From: CALGLS01 sp964508085
GTDB taxonomy: Bacteria; Bacteroidota; Bacteroidia; Chitinophagales; Saprospiraceae
Assembly: GCA_964508085.1 (NCBI GenBank)
Contig: CAZDTI010000204.1
Coordinates: forward strand, 1-15,527
Direction of reading: 5' to 3'
DNA length: 15,527 nucleotides
The notes below the pieces were generated by a model. That model was not told the origin of the DNA. It ran no database searches and saw only the letters and a list, made by a program, of their open reading frames with translations. Below are positions 1-7,735 of the stretch, one piece after another (within the stretch, counting starts at the first letter, position 1; each line of letters begins with the position of its first letter). The translations under genes were made by a program, and so were the position numbers.

Positions 1-3000
1 GTGGACAATTGTTCCGCTATGTCTGAAGTAAGTATTACATCAAGTGATGTCAGTACGCAAGGACAAGGTTGTTCGGAATTCAGCTTTATTATCATCAGAA
101 CATGGATGGCTACTGATATCTGTGGAAATACGTCTACTTGCTCGCAAATCATAACAGTAGAAGACAATAATCCACCTGTAATTACTTGTCCGGCAGATGT
201 AACAGTAGAATGTGATCAACCTACTGACCCTGGCGCTACGGGTAATGCAACAGCTACAGCCGACAACTGTGCAACAGATGCTCAATTGACGATTACTTTT
301 ATAGATGTTTCTACACAAACTCCAACCGGTTGTGGAAACGATACTTATACTATAACTCGAACCTGGACCGCTTCTGACCCTTGTGGGAATTTAGCAAGCT
401 GTGTACAAACCATAAATGTAGAAGATACGACACCTCCTGCAATCGTTTGTCCAGCAAATACAACGATAGAATGTGATGAAGATACTTCGCCTGCAAACAC
501 AGGAATGGCAGTAGCAGTAGACGATTGTGCTCCTGCAGATGAGCTAACCATTACATTTTCTGATGTTTCTACCCAAATGGGAAGTGGCTGTGGTCAATAC
601 CAATATACGATAACACGTACTTGGACCTCGACAGACCCTTGTGGGAACGCAGCGACTTGTATACAAATAATTAATGTAGAAGATACAACAGAACCAGTCA
701 TAGTTTGTCCAGCAGATGTTAACCTTAGCTGTACTGATTCTACCGATCCAATGGCTACTGGAACAGCTACGGGAACAGACAACTGTTCTGCCGTTAATGA
801 AGTTAGCATTACTTCCTCAGATATAAGTACACAGACAGCAACAGGGTGTGGACAATTCACGTACACAATTACGCGTATCTGGACGGCTACCGACGGTTGT
901 GGAAATACTTCAAGTTGTATACAAACGGTCAACGTAGCGGATACACAAGCGCCAGTAATCACCTGTCCTCCAAGTCAGACACTAACTTGTTTTGAAACGG
1001 TACCAACGCCAATTACTACTGCCGCAGATTTCATAGCAGCAGGTGGAACAATCAGTGACGATTGTACTTCGGCATTGACAGACTTTACGGTTTTTGCGAT
1101 TAATGATGACAATGGAGGAGATAATTGTCCTGGTAATGGAAGAACAGTAATTAGAACTTATTATGTGCTTGATGCCTGTGGTAATACAACTACTTGTGAA
1201 CAAACTTTCACTTACTTAGAGAGTTCAGAAGGACCAGTTATTACCTCAATTTTACCATCCTGCTATAAATACTGTGCTTCCTTAGCGAATCCAATGGAGA
1301 CAGACATTACTTACGACACAGACTGTTCCTTCGGCGCAACGGTAAGCATCACGGGGCCAGTTCAGATCGGACAGGAAAATTGCCCGGGCTCTATTTATCG
1401 ATATACCTACACTGTTACGGATGATTGTGGCAGAACGTCTTCGCCAGTGACCCGAGACTTTATTATTGGAAATGATGGACCTACAATAGAATGTGCTCCT
1501 TTTAATTTGATTTTAGAATGCGGTGATCCAAATAATACGGAATACATAAATGACCATTTAGCTCAAGTGAACGTGAACACCTCTTGTGAACTAGGGTATA
1601 CCGTCAACTACTTCCCACAAAATTTCAATTTGGTTTCTTGTGGTTCTGCAACAGTTGTAACTTTTGTAGCAACAGATGATTGTGGACGGACAGCAAGTTG
1701 TACTACAACTGTAGCTATCCAGGATAACACTGCTCCTGTATTTACATCTATTCCGCCATCGATATGTGATGTAACGAATTGTTCAGCTGATGTGAACTTT
1801 TGGTACAACCACTGGATTGACTACATGGAAGATAATTTAGAGGCAGAAGATGCTTGTGATACAAATGTTAGTATTCAGGCAGTAAATACGCCGTTGAATA
1901 CGAATTGTCCAAATGGAGATGCCAGCACTGTAGTGACTTTTGTAGCGACTGATAACTGTGGAAATGAAGCAGAAATTACAGGGACATTTATTATTGAAGC
2001 AACACCTCCAAGTAACCTTACATTGATGGGCGTTTTGGCTACAGAAGAGTCGGAAACAGTGGAAGGCGTAATGGTAAGTTTAGAAGGAAGCAATGCATCA
2101 CAGCAGTTCCAGACAGGGGTGGATGGAATTTATGGATTTAATGATTTAGTGTCTGGTGAAAATTATACGGTTAGTCCATACTTGGATGAAGATCCATTAA
2201 ATGGAGTCAGTTCTTTTGACTTAGTATTGATTTCGAAGCATATTTTACAATTAAGTTTACTGGATTCTCCTTATAAAATGATTGCGGCGGATGTAAACGG
2301 TTCAGGAAGTATCACAACAATGGATTTAGTAGAATTACGTAAGTTGATTTTACATATAGAAGAAGACTTCCCAAATAATACTTCCTGGCGTTTTGTGGAA
2401 GCAGCTTTTGCATTCCCTGTACCTAGTAACCCATTCGCTACAATTTTTCCAGAGGAAGTGTATCTCAATGGTTTGATCGCTAATGAGCAACATGATTTCG
2501 TAGGCGTTAAAGTTGGTGATGTTAATGGTACTGTAACTGCAAATGCTATGGCCGATGCTGAAGCGCGAACCTTTGTGGATGACTTAGTATTGGAGGTTAA
2601 GGACCAGAAGTTGAAAGCAGGTGAAACCTATGAAGTTACTTTCCAGTCGAATAATTTTGATGCCATACATGGTTATCAATTTACCTTGAATTTTAATAAG
2701 GATGTTGTTTCTTTTGTTGGGCTTAGCTCGGGAGAGTTGCCTGGTATGAATGAGAATAACTTTGGATTGACGTTGTTAGATAGAGGAGCTATCACCACGA
2801 GTTGGACTGCTCAGGAAGGACAGGATTTGGAAAAAGGATCTGATTTGTTCACTCTTGTTTTTACGGCTAAAGCCGACGCGACCTTGAGCGAAGTTCTTAA
2901 TGTAAATTCTCGTTATACGAGAGCAGAAGCTTATAATGGTAACTTAGAATTGATGGATGTAGGACTTCGTTTTGAAACGGACGAAATTGTAACAACAGAT

Positions 3001-3255
3001 TTCCGTTTGTATCAGAATATGCCTAACCCATTCAAAGAGGAAACTGTAATCGGGTTTGATTTGCCAGAAAGTACGAAAGCAACACTTAGTGTTTACGATG
3101 CTTCGGGACGTATACTGAAGCAGGTTGATGCCGAATTTAGAAAAGGGTATAACAGCATTAACTTGTCAAAGGATGGTTTGTCCTCTGGATTGTTGTACTA
3201 CAAATTAGTAACACCAAATGCTACAGCAACGAAGAAGATGATTGTTCTTAAATAG
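1..3255 (+). CDS. Secreted multi-module repeat adhesin with T9SS type A sorting domain (5' truncated)
   Basis: This is the C-terminal 1084 residues of a large surface or secreted protein. The frame opens at base 1 in the middle of a repeat, so the GTG there is not a real start and the gene begins upstream. Residues 1-669 are about eight HYR/Ig-like modules with a period near 86 residues; boundaries fall near 60, 147, 233, 319, 412, 494 and 580. Each carries cysteines and a closing D-x-CGN-xxxC motif. Residues 670-728 resemble a CNA-B/carboxypeptidase-regulatory-like fold. Residues 729-784 hold two dockerin-like calcium loops (D729-D740 and D764-D775), followed by a VGDVNG motif near 838-843. 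Residues 861-990 resemble a cohesin-like beta-sandwich. Residues 999-1084 are a T9SS type A tail (YQNMPNPF, ending KKMIVLK), so export is through the type IX system with removal of the tail. The likely role is adhesion or matrix building. The module names come from recognition of patterns, not a search. Confidence 0.9.
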   Translation: MDNCSAMSEVSITSSDVSTQGQGCSEFSFIIIRTWMATDICGNTSTCSQIITVEDNNPPVITCPADVTVECDQPTDPGATGNATATADNCATDAQLTITFIDVSTQTPTGCGNDTYTITRTWTASDPCGNLASCVQTINVEDTTPPAIVCPANTTIECDEDTSPANTGMAVAVDDCAPADELTITFSDVSTQMGSGCGQYQYTITRTWTSTDPCGNAATCIQIINVEDTTEPVIVCPADVNLSCTDSTDPMATGTATGTDNCSAVNEVSITSSDISTQTATGCGQFTYTITRIWTATDGCGNTSSCIQTVNVADTQAPVITCPPSQTLTCFETVPTPITTAADFIAAGGTISDDCTSALTDFTVFAINDDNGGDNCPGNGRTVIRTYYVLDACGNTTTCEQTFTYLESSEGPVITSILPSCYKYCASLANPMETDITYDTDCSFGATVSITGPVQIGQENCPGSIYRYTYTVTDDCGRTSSPVTRDFIIGNDGPTIECAPFNLILECGDPNNTEYINDHLAQVNVNTSCELGYTVNYFPQNFNLVSCGSATVVTFVATDDCGRTASCTTTVAIQDNTAPVFTSIPPSICDVTNCSADVNFWYNHWIDYMEDNLEAEDACDTNVSIQAVNTPLNTNCPNGDASTVVTFVATDNCGNEAEITGTFIIEATPPSNLTLMGVLATEESETVEGVMVSLEGSNASQQFQTGVDGIYGFNDLVSGENYTVSPYLDEDPLNGVSSFDLVLISKHILQLSLLDSPYKMIAADVNGSGSITTMDLVELRKLILHIEEDFPNNTSWRFVEAAFAFPVPSNPFATIFPEEVYLNGLIANEQHDFVGVKVGDVNGTVTANAMADAEARTFVDDLVLEVKDQKLKAGETYEVTFQSNNFDAIHGYQFTLNFNKDVVSFVGLSSGELPGMNENNFGLTLLDRGAITTSWTAQEGQDLEKGSDLFTLVFTAKADATLSEVLNVNSRYTRAEAYNGNLELMDVGLRFETDEIVTTDFRLYQNMPNPFKEETVIGFDLPESTKATLSVYDASGRILKQVDAEFRKGYNSINLSKDGLSSGLLYYKLVTPNATATKKMIVLK
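178..960 (+). repeat. Tandem ~258-261 bp repeats encoding HYR-like modules
   Basis: Three well-kept coding repeats begin at the I-x-CPA motifs at residues 61, 148 and 234, and the next begins at residue 320. The spacing is 87, 86 and 86 residues. They share the order CP, a C-D pair, a DNC/DDC motif, DVSTQ, GCG, YTITR-W, DPCGN or DGCGN, a C-x-Q, and NVEDT-x-P. A partial copy precedes them and more divergent copies follow to about base 2010. The DNA copies differ at many third positions, so they are old or diverging duplications rather than a recent expansion. Confidence 0.8.
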
Positions 3256-3291
3256 CTATGTAGTGCAAGTTTCTAAGAAGAATGGTAATTG

Positions 3292-3330
3292 AAAAATGGT
3301 CCGATGGCATCAAAGCCGTCGGACCATTTT
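3292..3330. terminator. Bidirectional intrinsic terminator between adhesin and thioredoxin genes
   Basis: An 11-bp GC-rich stem pairs 3298-3308 (ggtccgatggc) with 3315-3325 (gccgtcggacc) around a 6-nt loop; one pair is a G-T wobble. It is flanked by an A run on the left and a T run on the right that extend the stem. The two flanking genes are convergent, so it can stop transcription from both sides. Confidence 0.85.
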
Positions 3331-3367
3331 AAATTTTGTAGGTTGACATGAAGTTTCATCTTTAGGT

Positions 3368-3745
3368 TTACTCCTCTTCTTCACTTTGCTCAAATTCATA
3401 CACAATCAAATCCTCCAACATCTCCTCCAAATTCGGTTTGGGGACCATTCCTTTGATCTGCTCCAAAACTTGCTTGTTCTTTATGAAAATCAAAGTGGGC
3501 ATACTCCTTACCTTGAAAAAAGCGGTCAACTTCGGATTCTGATCCACATTCACTTTAGCTACTACCGCCCGATCTTTAAATTCCACCGAAAGCTCATCAA
3601 TGATAGGGCCGAGTACCTGACAAGGTCCGCACCAGCTGGCATAAAAATCAAGTAAAATGCCCTGATCTGTTTCAACATATTCATTGAAGTTGGCGTCGGT
3701 GATTTCGAGGGCTTTAGGTTTGTCTTTCTTTTTACTCCAGAACAT
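3368..3745 (-). CDS. Thioredoxin
   Basis: This is a 125-residue single-domain thioredoxin, likely a cytoplasmic disulfide reductase fed by thioredoxin reductase. It has the canonical WCGPC active site at residues 38-42, preceded by a DFYASW strand, and the cis-proline of the SMPTL motif at residue 83. No signal peptide is seen: the N-terminus is short and lysine-rich (MFWSKKKDK). The C-terminus carries an acidic extension (EQSEEEE) beyond the usual fold, making it slightly longer than the ~105-110-residue family norm. The ATG at 3745 follows an A-rich leader with no Shine-Dalgarno sequence. It is transcribed alone, convergent with the adhesin gene, with the shared terminator downstream. Several thioredoxins usually exist per genome, so the trxA symbol is not assigned. 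Confidence 0.93.
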   Translation of the reverse strand: MFWSKKKDKPKALEITDANFNEYVETDQGILLDFYASWCGPCQVLGPIIDELSVEFKDRAVVAKVNVDQNPKLTAFFKVRSMPTLIFIKNKQVLEQIKGMVPKPNLEEMLEDLIVYEFEQSEEEE

Positions 3746-3775
3746 GATGGATTGTTTTTAAGGTTCTTTTTAAAA

Positions 3776-3889
3776 GGGTGGATGGGTAGATGGGTGGATA
3801 GGTAGATGGGTTTTCCCACTAGCGCAAAGTGGTACGCACCAAGAGAAAACCCATCTACCCATCTACCTGCCAACCTATCTACCCACTCA
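3776..3889. repeat. Long imperfect inverted repeat built of 8-nt units (gggtRgat)
   Basis: The left arm (3776-3814) is a run of octamers gggtggat, gggtagat, gggtggat, aggtagat, gggttttc. The right arm (3846-3889) is the complementary run acccatct, acccatct, acctgcca, acctatct, acccactc. Together they could fold into an imperfect stem of about 40 bp. The ~30-nt loop contains two smaller hairpins: ccact with agtgg, and gtg with cac around gtac. The element lies between the thioredoxin start and the next minus-strand gene. No open frame within it looks real. It may act as a terminator or RNA-stability element, or be a member of a dispersed repeat family; the sequence alone does not decide. Confidence 0.8.
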
Positions 3890-3899
3890 CTCTAACGTC

Positions 3900-4013
3900 T
3901 TATTCTGAAGATTGTTGAGCAAAAAAGAGGGCATTTTTATTTAAATCATATAAACCAAACTCATCTGTTTGCCAAGCCGTGTTTCTGCTTAATTTATCTT
4001 TGGTTATAGTCCC
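3900..4013 (-). other. Open 37-codon stretch after the gap: candidate true 3' end of the barrel gene
   Basis: On the minus strand directly after the N run, one frame is open for 37 codons (G-T-I-T-K-D-K-L-S ... A-Q-Q-S-S-E) to a TAA at 3902-3900. The other two frames stop within about six codons. The stop would fall 11 bases before the right arm of the octamer inverted repeat, so that element would sit exactly between genes. This supports, but does not prove, a gene end at 3900 rather than 3994. Confidence 0.4.
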
Positions 4014-4569
4014 NNNNNNNNNNNNNNNNNNNNNNNNNNNNNNNNNNNNNNNNNNNNNNNNNNNNNNNNNNNNNNNNNNNNNNNNNNNNNNNNNNNNNNN
4101 NNNNNNNNNNNNNTTTGCCCTTCATACCCAACAGAGCGCCGATTGAAATTTTATGCGTTCGTTCAGAAAGGACGACATTATTATTCTTAGCATGTTCCTT
4201 TAGTTCGGCTGTCCAAGTTTCCATGTCGCTGGAAAACGCAGCATATCTAAAATATCGTAGATAACCACCATAGAAAAAGCGAGTATCTTGAGAGAGGTCT
4301 CCAAAGTATCTTTTTAGCTTAGCGTTTAAGTAAATCAAATTATCTCTTTCACCAGAAGAGGAAGGGGAGGCACCAAAGGAGTAGAATATTTTAGAGGAAT
4401 TAAAAGAAGCCCCAATCTCAAAGGATGTTCGTTCATTTATAGGGCTCTCGTAAGCCAGTCCAAGTCTGTCTAGAAAGCCAGTATACAATTTTACTTCTCT
4501 GGTTTGGCTAAAGAGTGTAGCGCAGTTTAGGATAGAGAATAGCACGAATAAAAAAGGTAATCTAGTCAT
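3994..4569 (-). CDS. Probable outer-membrane beta-barrel protein, interrupted by an assembly gap
   Basis: The first 152 residues (4569-4114) are clear: a Sec signal peptide (MTRLPFLFVLFSILNCATLFSQ), then alternating hydrophobic/polar strands such as LGLAYESPI, SFEIGASF and FFYGGYLRYFRY, and a glycine-rich ISIGALLGMKG. This resembles the small Bacteroidota outer-membrane barrels (for example the DUF3575 type), but I cannot name a family with certainty. The gene then runs into 100 N. The stop at 3994 is in frame only if the gap is exactly 100 bases (100 is not a multiple of three), and such gaps are normally placeholders. If the true gap length is a multiple of three, the frame instead continues to a stop at 3900. 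Treat the 5' part as solid and the 3' end as unknown. Confidence 0.65.
   Translation of the reverse strand: MTRLPFLFVLFSILNCATLFSQTREVKLYTGFLDRLGLAYESPINERTSFEIGASFNSSKIFYSFGASPSSSGERDNLIYLNAKLKRYFGDLSQDTRFFYGGYLRYFRYAAFSSDMETWTAELKEHAKNNNVVLSERTHKISIGALLGMKGKXXXXXXXXXXXXXXXXXXXXXXXXXXXXXXXXXXDYNQR
4014..4113. other. Assembly gap (100 N)
   Basis: Exactly 100 unknown bases, the usual placeholder for a scaffold join of unknown size. It falls inside the minus-strand barrel gene, so distances and reading frame across it cannot be trusted. Confidence 0.99.
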
Positions 4570-4617
4570 GATTGTTAATTTTAAAGATTTTGAAAATAAC
4601 GGCTGTTTTTATAGTTC

Positions 4618-4625
4618 CAAATTTA
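4618..4625 (-). promoter_or_regulatory. Candidate -7 box (TAAATTTG) for the barrel gene
   Basis: On the minus strand this reads TAAATTTG, matching the Bacteroidota -7 consensus TAnnTTTG, about 48 bases before the start codon at 4569. No clear TTTG box is seen at the expected -33 spacing. The call is by consensus only. Confidence 0.4.
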
Positions 4626-4758
4626 TACGCTATTTGAAAAAGACCATTACGGATATGTTTCTAAGGTTTACCAATTAGTTAATCAAAGGAGAAATGGCTT
4701 ACGAATATGTATCGCAGGGAAAAGGTTTTTGGGTGTAAGTTGTTGATTATTAATTTGT

Positions 4759-4766
4759 TAGATTTG
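4759..4766 (+). promoter_or_regulatory. Candidate -7 box (TAGATTTG) for the amidohydrolase gene
   Basis: TAGATTTG matches TAnnTTTG about 90 bases before the ATG at 4858, within the 288-base divergent intergenic region. TTG triplets lie upstream (4740-4745) but closer than the usual -33 spacing. It is a weak candidate in an AT-rich stretch. Confidence 0.3.
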
Positions 4767-4857
4767 TCTTTTTTATAAAAAGAGATTTAGAAAATCTTGC
4801 TACTTTTTTCTTTTCGCATGGAGGCATTTTCTTACCTTACTCGAAAATTAAAAAGAC

Positions 4858-6192
4858 ATGAAAAGCCTTTCCAAGAAAATCGCCCTGCGTATCTCAATTC
4901 AAGCCAGCTTTTATTTATTTCTATTATTGTTTTCCACTTTATTAACCGCCCAGACCAAATACATCTATTGCGGCCATCTCATTGATGGAACCGATAAAAA
5001 AGTGAAAACAGAACAGACGATAATCGTGGAGGGAAAAAATATTACAGAAGTGAGGGCAGGCTATGCCACTGCGCCCAAAGGCGTTAAAGTGGTCGACTTA
5101 AAAGACCATTATGTGTTGCCCGGATTTATGGATATGCACGTGCACATAGAGCACGAGTCAAATCCGAAACGTTACGAAAATCGTTTCCGTGACAATCCGG
5201 CAGACATCGCACTAAAAGCCACCCAGTATTGTGAACGGACTTTAATGGCGGGATTTACAACCATTAGAGATCTGGGTGGAACCGGTGTCAATGTCTCTTT
5301 GCAAAAAGCAATTGCCAGGGGTTTTGTTCGAGGCCCTAGAATTTATACGGCTGAAAAATCATTGGCGACTACCGGGGGGCACGCAGATCCTACCAATGGG
5401 GTGCGTTCTGATTTGAAAGGAGATCCCGGTCCAGCGGAAGGCGTGGTGAATGGAGTTGAAGATGCAAAAAAAGCGGTTCGTCAACGATATAAAAATGGAG
5501 CGGATTGTATTAAAATCACTGCAACAGGTGGCGTACTCAGTGTTGCCAAAGATGGTTCTGGGCCACAATTTACCATCGAGGAAATAAAAGCCATCGTCGA
5601 AACTGCTAATGATTATGGAATGGTAACCGCAGCCCATGCGCATGGTGTGGAAGGAATGCGTCGTGCTATTCTTGGCGGCATCAACAGCATCGAACACGGC
5701 TCTTACATGAATGAAGAAATCATGGATTTAATGATCAAGCATGGAACTTATTATGTGCCGACAATCTTAGCGGGAAACTTTGTTGCGGAGAAAGCAAAAA
5801 TCCCAGGTTTCTATCCGGATATTGTTGTTCCTAAGGCTTTGGCTATTGGCCCTCAAATTCAAAATACTTTTGCAAAAGCTTATAAGCATGGAGTTAAGAT
5901 TGCCTTTGGAACAGATTCGGGTGTTTCGTATCACGGTGATAATGCAAAGGAATTCGCGCTGATGGTAGAGGCAGGAATGCCACCGATGGAAGCAATTCTT
6001 TCTGCTACAGTGAATACGGCGGATTTAATGCGGATATCGGATAAGGTAGGGACGATAGAAAAAGGGAAGTGGGCGGATGTGGTTGCGGTGAAGGGGAATC
6101 CCTTGGAAGAGGTGGAGGTGTTGCAACGGGTGCAGTTTGTTATGAAGGAGGGTAGAGTTTATAAAAAAGGTGGGGTTGGGTATTTTGAGTAG
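4858..6192 (+). CDS. Secreted metal-dependent amidohydrolase (imidazolonepropionase/Xaa-Pro dipeptidase-like)
   Basis: This 444-residue protein belongs to the amidohydrolase superfamily, which hydrolyses amide or ester bonds with one or two metal ions in a TIM barrel. A Sec signal peptide (hydrophobic core about 17-30, ending LLTAQ) places it in the periplasm or outside. Metal and catalytic residues can be read in order: the HxH of MHVHIEH (H94, H96), a TGGHAD histidine (H175), the probable carboxylated lysine in CIKITATGG (K219), H260/H262 in AAHAHG, H280 in SIEHGS and D353 in FGTDSG. The C-terminal GTIEKGKWADVVAVKGNPL closes the small beta domain typical of the family. Every key residue appears intact. 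Secreted relatives act on proline-containing dipeptides or related amides, but the substrate cannot be read from sequence. It stands alone, divergent from the barrel gene, with a TAnnTTTG promoter before the next gene. Confidence 0.92.
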   Translation: MKSLSKKIALRISIQASFYLFLLLFSTLLTAQTKYIYCGHLIDGTDKKVKTEQTIIVEGKNITEVRAGYATAPKGVKVVDLKDHYVLPGFMDMHVHIEHESNPKRYENRFRDNPADIALKATQYCERTLMAGFTTIRDLGGTGVNVSLQKAIARGFVRGPRIYTAEKSLATTGGHADPTNGVRSDLKGDPGPAEGVVNGVEDAKKAVRQRYKNGADCIKITATGGVLSVAKDGSGPQFTIEEIKAIVETANDYGMVTAAHAHGVEGMRRAILGGINSIEHGSYMNEEIMDLMIKHGTYYVPTILAGNFVAEKAKIPGFYPDIVVPKALAIGPQIQNTFAKAYKHGVKIAFGTDSGVSYHGDNAKEFALMVEAGMPPMEAILSATVNTADLMRISDKVGTIEKGKWADVVAVKGNPLEEVEVLQRVQFVMKEGRVYKKGGVGYFE

Positions 6193-6228
6193 GAAAATAT
6201 AGGACTGCTTAATATCAAATTATTCAAT

Positions 6229-6237
6229 TATCTTTGC
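6229..6237 (+). promoter_or_regulatory. Bacteroidota -7 promoter box (TATCTTTGC) before the LRR gene
   Basis: TATCTTTGC is a full match to the TAnnTTTG(C) -7 consensus and lies 37 bases before the ATG at 6274, in the short gap after the amidohydrolase stop. The -33 TTTG is not obvious. It suggests the LRR gene has its own promoter. Confidence 0.6.
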
Positions 6238-6273
6238 GAAATATCTCTTAATTATCTACGGTTTCAATTTGCT

Positions 6274-7698
6274 ATGAATAATAAAATATTAGTGTTCTCT
6301 ATTTTGATTTTATCTGCTTTTAGTTCTTTTGCTCAACAAGAAAAACCTATTGTTGAAGAAGAAGTGCCAGTTTTTGAAGATAGTAGTATTGGGAAAAAGG
6401 CAGTTAAGTCGATGTATAATTATAATAGAGGTGAAAAGTTGCCAAACCGTCTGGAAGACTACGAGGGACTCAAACGCCTTACTATTTATCACATTGGAGA
6501 TAATGAGTTTCCAGTTGTATTCTCTGAGTTGAAAGAATTAAAAACTTTGACCATTTCTTCAGAACATCTGGAACAAATTCCTGAGGTAATTGGTGATCTG
6601 GCTAATTTGGAATCATTAGAGATTAAAGTAGATGTCCTACGATCTATTCCAAAATCTATTGGAAAATTAAAGAATTTAAAGTCGTTAAGAATTAATTGTC
6701 TTAAGTCAGGATTGGAGCGCTTGCCAGATGAAATAGGAGGGCTTTCTTCTCTGGAAAAATTATATATTCGAAGTGAAAGCCTTTCTGAATTGCCTGATGT
6801 ATTTAGTCAGTTAAATTCGTTGAAGAGTGTAGAATTGAAGAAGGCGAGAATTACTGAATTACCAGCAAGTTTTTACCAACTTAAAAAGTTAGAAAAGTTA
6901 TATGTATCCTTTTGTAGTTCTTTTGTTGAATTGTCTGATGATATTTCAGGATTGTCAGAACTTAAGTATCTAAGTATTCACGAAACCGCGTTAAAATCTT
7001 TGCCAAAAGGAATTGAAGATCTAGAAAAGTTGAAAGAGCTAAGTGTCACTCCTTTATATATCTCCCTTAGTATATTACTTGATTTTAGTAAGTTGCAAAA
7101 TTTAGAAAGTCTGTATTTTAAATCAGTAAAAAATCCTGAGGTCCTACTAGACTCAATCTGCTCGGCTCGTTTGTCAAAATTGAAATCTATTGGTTTAAGA
7201 GCTACTGAATCGTTCTCTATTAAAAAGAATTTGAATAATTTAATTGCTCTCGAAAAAATGTCTTTTAGATCCTCGATTCCAAGAATAGAAGAAGAGATAA
7301 ACAATCTTACTAAAATACTCTTTTTTGATATAAGAAACGGGTTTGAAAACTTTTCAACGATAAAAAAAATTACGAGTTTAGAATCTATTGTTTTTACAAA
7401 ATCAACCTATTCAGAGGAAGACTTAACAGGCTGCATAAAAGATTTGGCCGAAATGAAAAACTTGAAGGCAATCAGTCTTGCAAATAATGATTTAAAGGAA
7501 TTCCCTTTGCTATTATTAACACTGGAGAATTTGGCTGATCTCAATGTGATAGGAAATGAGATTACGAGTATTCCAAAAGAAATTAGATTTGATAAGAATT
7601 TTAGGAAAATAACATTCGGTGGTGTTCAGAAAGGAAATATTGGTAAAGATGCTTTGGATGAATTGAAAAAGCAAAATCCTCGTGTTATAGTATGGTAA
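6274..7698 (+). CDS. Exported leucine-rich repeat protein
   Basis: This 474-residue protein has a Sec signal peptide (MNNKILVFSILILSAFSSFAQ) and a short acidic linker. Leucine-rich repeats fill it from about residue 66 to the end. The early repeats follow the bacterial LPxxI pattern at about 23-residue steps: L-x-x-IPEVIGDLANLESLEI, IPKSIGKLKNLKSLRI, LPDEIGGLSSLEKLYI, LPDVFSQLNSLKSVEL, LPASFYQLKKLEKLYV, LPKGIEDLEKLKELSV. Repeats in the middle (about 275-390) are degenerate, and one or two good copies return near the end (FPLLLLTLENLADLNV, IPKEI). No catalytic domain, lipobox, transmembrane anchor or T9SS tail is seen, so it is probably a periplasmic or secreted binding scaffold. The ligand is unknown. 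Base composition is more AT-rich than pnp. It is convergent with the HTTM gene, 37 bases away, with no strong terminator between. Confidence 0.88.
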   Translation: MNNKILVFSILILSAFSSFAQQEKPIVEEEVPVFEDSSIGKKAVKSMYNYNRGEKLPNRLEDYEGLKRLTIYHIGDNEFPVVFSELKELKTLTISSEHLEQIPEVIGDLANLESLEIKVDVLRSIPKSIGKLKNLKSLRINCLKSGLERLPDEIGGLSSLEKLYIRSESLSELPDVFSQLNSLKSVELKKARITELPASFYQLKKLEKLYVSFCSSFVELSDDISGLSELKYLSIHETALKSLPKGIEDLEKLKELSVTPLYISLSILLDFSKLQNLESLYFKSVKNPEVLLDSICSARLSKLKSIGLRATESFSIKKNLNNLIALEKMSFRSSIPRIEEEINNLTKILFFDIRNGFENFSTIKKITSLESIVFTKSTYSEEDLTGCIKDLAEMKNLKAISLANNDLKEFPLLLLTLENLADLNVIGNEITSIPKEIRFDKNFRKITFGGVQKGNIGKDALDELKKQNPRVIVW

Positions 7699-7735
7699 GT
7701 CAAACTCCTACGTTAGTACCATGGAGTAGGGAAGC

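Noticed and set aside
3562..3873. 103-codon minus-strand frame over the octamer repeat and thioredoxin gene
   Set aside because: It is a shadow frame of the thioredoxin gene and reads through the inverted repeat; its start is inside repeat DNA.
3776..3889. CRISPR-like array
   Set aside because: The repeated unit is only 8 nt, there are no spacers, and the two halves are inverted rather than direct.
3995..4002. TATCTTTG on the plus strand, resembling a -7 promoter box
   Set aside because: It lies in or beside the end of a minus-strand gene, next to the N gap, with no plus-strand gene starting after it until 4858.
4797..4985. 62-codon plus-strand frame overlapping the start of the amidohydrolase
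   Set aside because: It is out of frame with the clear amidohydrolase coding sequence and has no recognisable product.
7699..7735. Possible terminator between the convergent LRR and HTTM genes
   Set aside because: Only a 5-bp stem (cctac/gtagg) with mismatches and no T run could be found; too weak to annotate.
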